A stretch of 58,920 nucleotides of DNA, taken from Fuerstiella sp. (GTDB taxonomy: Bacteria; Planctomycetota; Planctomycetia; Planctomycetales; Planctomycetaceae). Below, piece after piece: positions 57,394 through 58,920 of this stretch (its first letter is position 1; each line of letters opens with the position of its first letter). The position numbers and the translations under genes were made by a program. The DNA is taken from NCBI GenBank assembly GCA_029941865.1, contig JAPYTO010000012.1:1-58920 (forward strand), read 5' to 3'. The notes beneath the pieces are model-generated. The model saw only the letters and a list, made by a program, of their open reading frames with translations. It was not told the origin of the DNA and ran no database searches.

Positions 57394-58920
57394 GTGGCCT
57401 CAGCGACGCAACACTTTGAAAACGTGATCATAGGTCAGGGGTTGGCCGGATCCGCTGTGGCGTGGACGTTGCATTGGGCCGGGCAGAGCGTGTTGTTGTT
57501 GGATAAAGCAGAACCGGATACCGCATCGCGAGTGGCAGCCGGACTCATCACACCAGTGACGGGCAAACGCTTGGTGGTATCAGCGCAGTATGACCAACAC
57601 TTAGCGGCGGCGACGAGCTTTTACCGGCGCGTGGAAACAGCAACTGGGCTGACATTTTTTACTGAAGTGGAGATGCTGAGGCTGTTCGAAGATGAAGCAG
57701 GAAGAGCAGCGTTTCTGGAGAGAAGTGACCAGGCAAAGTTGTTGCAGATATCACCATGGGAAGGTGAACTGCAGGCAGGGCACAGCGTGCAGCACGGTAT
57801 CCGCATGCAGCAAGCGGGTCGATTGGACACGACGAGCTACCTGTCGGCGACTAGAAGTTACTTTGAAGGGCTAGGCAGCTATCGTCAGACGGAGCTGACG
57901 GACGGAGAGTTTCAACACGTGGAAGAGCAGGCGAAGGGGCGTCGCCGGACAGTAGAAAAGAACACAGGCAAGACAGATCGTCGAACGGTGATCACTTTGG
58001 CTACACAATCGGTGACCGCCGATCGACTGATCATGTGCACGGGAGCAGCTACCACGAAGTTGTTCCCCGAGGTGCCCAATAATCCAGCGCGAGGCGACAT
58101 ACTGACAGTACGAATCCCGGATTATGATAGGTCTGAAGTCGTGCATCGCAGTATCTGGATAGCGAGCGAACAGAGCGGTATCCAGACGGTGGGCAGCACA
58201 TATGACTGGAACAGCACATCCAAAGCACCAACAGAAAAAGGTCGTCAGGAAATACTGGGAAAGCTTGGTCGCATCGTCGCCGGGCCGGTGGAGGTGCTGG
58301 AACAGGTGGCGGCGGTGAGACCCACGATGAAGGACTACGAACCGGTATTGGGACGACATCCGAAGTGGGCCAACGTTTTTATCCTGAACGGACTCGGGTC
58401 AAAGGGGACCTTGAAGGCACCGATGCTGGCAAAGAAGCTGATGGGGTGCATGACAGGGGCCATAAAAGTAGACATAGAACAAAGCTATGATCGGCTGCTG
58501 GCTAAGAAAACAACGCTTCAGCGTCCGTTGACCACTTTGGCCCAGCATGCGGTGAGCGAAGTGCTGAAACGTGGAGAGACGGCGATCGATGCGACGGTAG
58601 GTAACGGCTTTGATACCAGTTTTCTGGCGGAAACAGTAGGAGTAGCTGGACGAGTGATCGGTTTTGACGTGCAGCACTGCGCGATCGAGTCAACAACTCG
58701 GCGACTGAACGCCGGCGGATTCGCTAACGTGGAATTGAAGCAACAAAGTCACGCGGAACTGAAAACAGCAGTCGCAGTGGAAACCGTGTCGGCGGTGATG
58801 TTCAACCTGGGTTTTCTGCCACGCAGCGACAAGACCATTGTCACAAAGGCAGCTTCGTCAACGCAGGCGATCGCGGCAGCATTGGAAGTGTTGAAACCGC
58901 ACGGTATTCTGACGATACTC
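57394..58920 (+). CDS. FAD-dependent oxidoreductase fused to YtqB/MnmM-like methyltransferase (3' partial)
   Basis: The frame is open from a GTG at 57394 (AAGGG seven bases upstream) to the window end: 509 residues visible. Residues 1-360 are an FAD-binding DAO-fold oxidoreductase: VIIGQGLAGSAVAW (14-19 is the GxGxxG), VRPTMKDYEPVLGRHP, and ILNGLGSKGTLKAPMLAKKL near 331-350, which resembles the MnmC/YurR type. From about residue 380 follows a class I methyltransferase of the YtqB (rRNA_methylase/MnmM) family: D399-ATVGNGFDTSFLAE, VIGFDVQ and N471-LGFLP. The likely role is two successive steps in wobble-uridine modification of tRNA (cmnm5U to nm5U to mnm5U), by analogy with MnmC. Many codons end in A (ATA, GGA, ACA), unlike genes further left. 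Confidence 0.78.
   Translation, partial: MASATQHFENVIIGQGLAGSAVAWTLHWAGQSVLLLDKAEPDTASRVAAGLITPVTGKRLVVSAQYDQHLAAATSFYRRVETATGLTFFTEVEMLRLFEDEAGRAAFLERSDQAKLLQISPWEGELQAGHSVQHGIRMQQAGRLDTTSYLSATRSYFEGLGSYRQTELTDGEFQHVEEQAKGRRRTVEKNTGKTDRRTVITLATQSVTADRLIMCTGAATTKLFPEVPNNPARGDILTVRIPDYDRSEVVHRSIWIASEQSGIQTVGSTYDWNSTSKAPTEKGRQEILGKLGRIVAGPVEVLEQVAAVRPTMKDYEPVLGRHPKWANVFILNGLGSKGTLKAPMLAKKLMGCMTGAIKVDIEQSYDRLLAKKTTLQRPLTTLAQHAVSEVLKRGETAIDATVGNGFDTSFLAETVGVAGRVIGFDVQHCAIESTTRRLNAGGFANVELKQQSHAELKTAVAVETVSAVMFNLGFLPRSDKTIVTKAASSTQAIAAALEVLKPHGILTIL

Overview
The window looks like a chromosome segment of a planctomycete. The evidence is the combination of gene families: three secreted sulfatases, two Tat-exported DUF1501 proteins, a planctomycete-type cytochrome (PSCyt1/DUF1549/DUF1553) protein, two giant propeller/heme proteins, a DUF1080 protein and a Tat-exported Gfo/Idh/MocA protein, next to Gram-negative housekeeping genes (lpxK, pilT, ExbD). 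No rRNA, tRNA, CRISPR array, prophage or intact insertion sequence was seen. The genus cannot be fixed from what is visible.

Layout. 1-2.4 kb: BlaI/BlaR1-type regulator pair. 2.5-7.8 kb: two sulfatases around a frameshifted FAD/NAD(P)-binding gene. 8.0-12.8 kb: a RodA-like protein, a small zinc-ribbon protein and a propeller-cupredoxin-cytochrome c fusion. 12.9-15.2 kb: a minus-strand run DUF1569, AHSA1/SRPBCC, ArsR, DUF899. 15.5-20.6 kb: a pyridoxamine-phosphate-oxidase-like protein, PhoD phosphatase, a beta-helix protein and an unknown membrane protein. 20.6-21.0 kb: a repeat copy and the tail of a REP-associated (Y1) transposase. 21.0-27.5 kb: DUF1501, PSCyt1/DUF1549/DUF1553, SDR and DUF1080 genes. 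27.9-31.1 kb: Rieske protein, DegT aminotransferase, second DUF1501. 31.5-33.0 kb: three small unknown genes, two of them paralogues. 33.4-36.7 kb: ExbD-ExbD-MMPL operon. 36.9-44.5 kb: DJ-1/PfpI protein, di-heme propeller protein, aldo/keto reductase, third sulfatase. 44.6-53.9 kb: pilT, hisF, aroB, a Spy-like protein, a ChlI/MoxR-like ATPase, lpxK and monomeric isocitrate dehydrogenase. 54.1-58.9 kb: a leucine-rich-repeat protein, Gfo/Idh/MocA protein, and a fusion of an FAD oxidoreductase with a YtqB/MnmM-type methyltransferase, cut by the window edge.

How the genes fit together (inference). The sulfatases, sugar-type SDR, aldo/keto reductase, DUF1080 and Gfo/Idh proteins suit breakdown of sulfated, probably marine, polysaccharides. 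The cytochrome/propeller proteins with their DUF1501 partners belong to the large exported oxidative systems typical of planctomycetes, whose substrates are unknown. The rest is core metabolism (histidine, shikimate, TCA cycle, lipid A, cell wall elongation) and stress response.

Most notable are the FAD oxidoreductase-methyltransferase fusion, which resembles an independently assembled MnmC; the shuffled domains of the two propeller proteins; the DegT gene whose homology starts upstream of any standard start codon; the paralogous unknown genes at 31.7-33.0 kb; and several families of dispersed hairpin repeats, one beside a transposase remnant.
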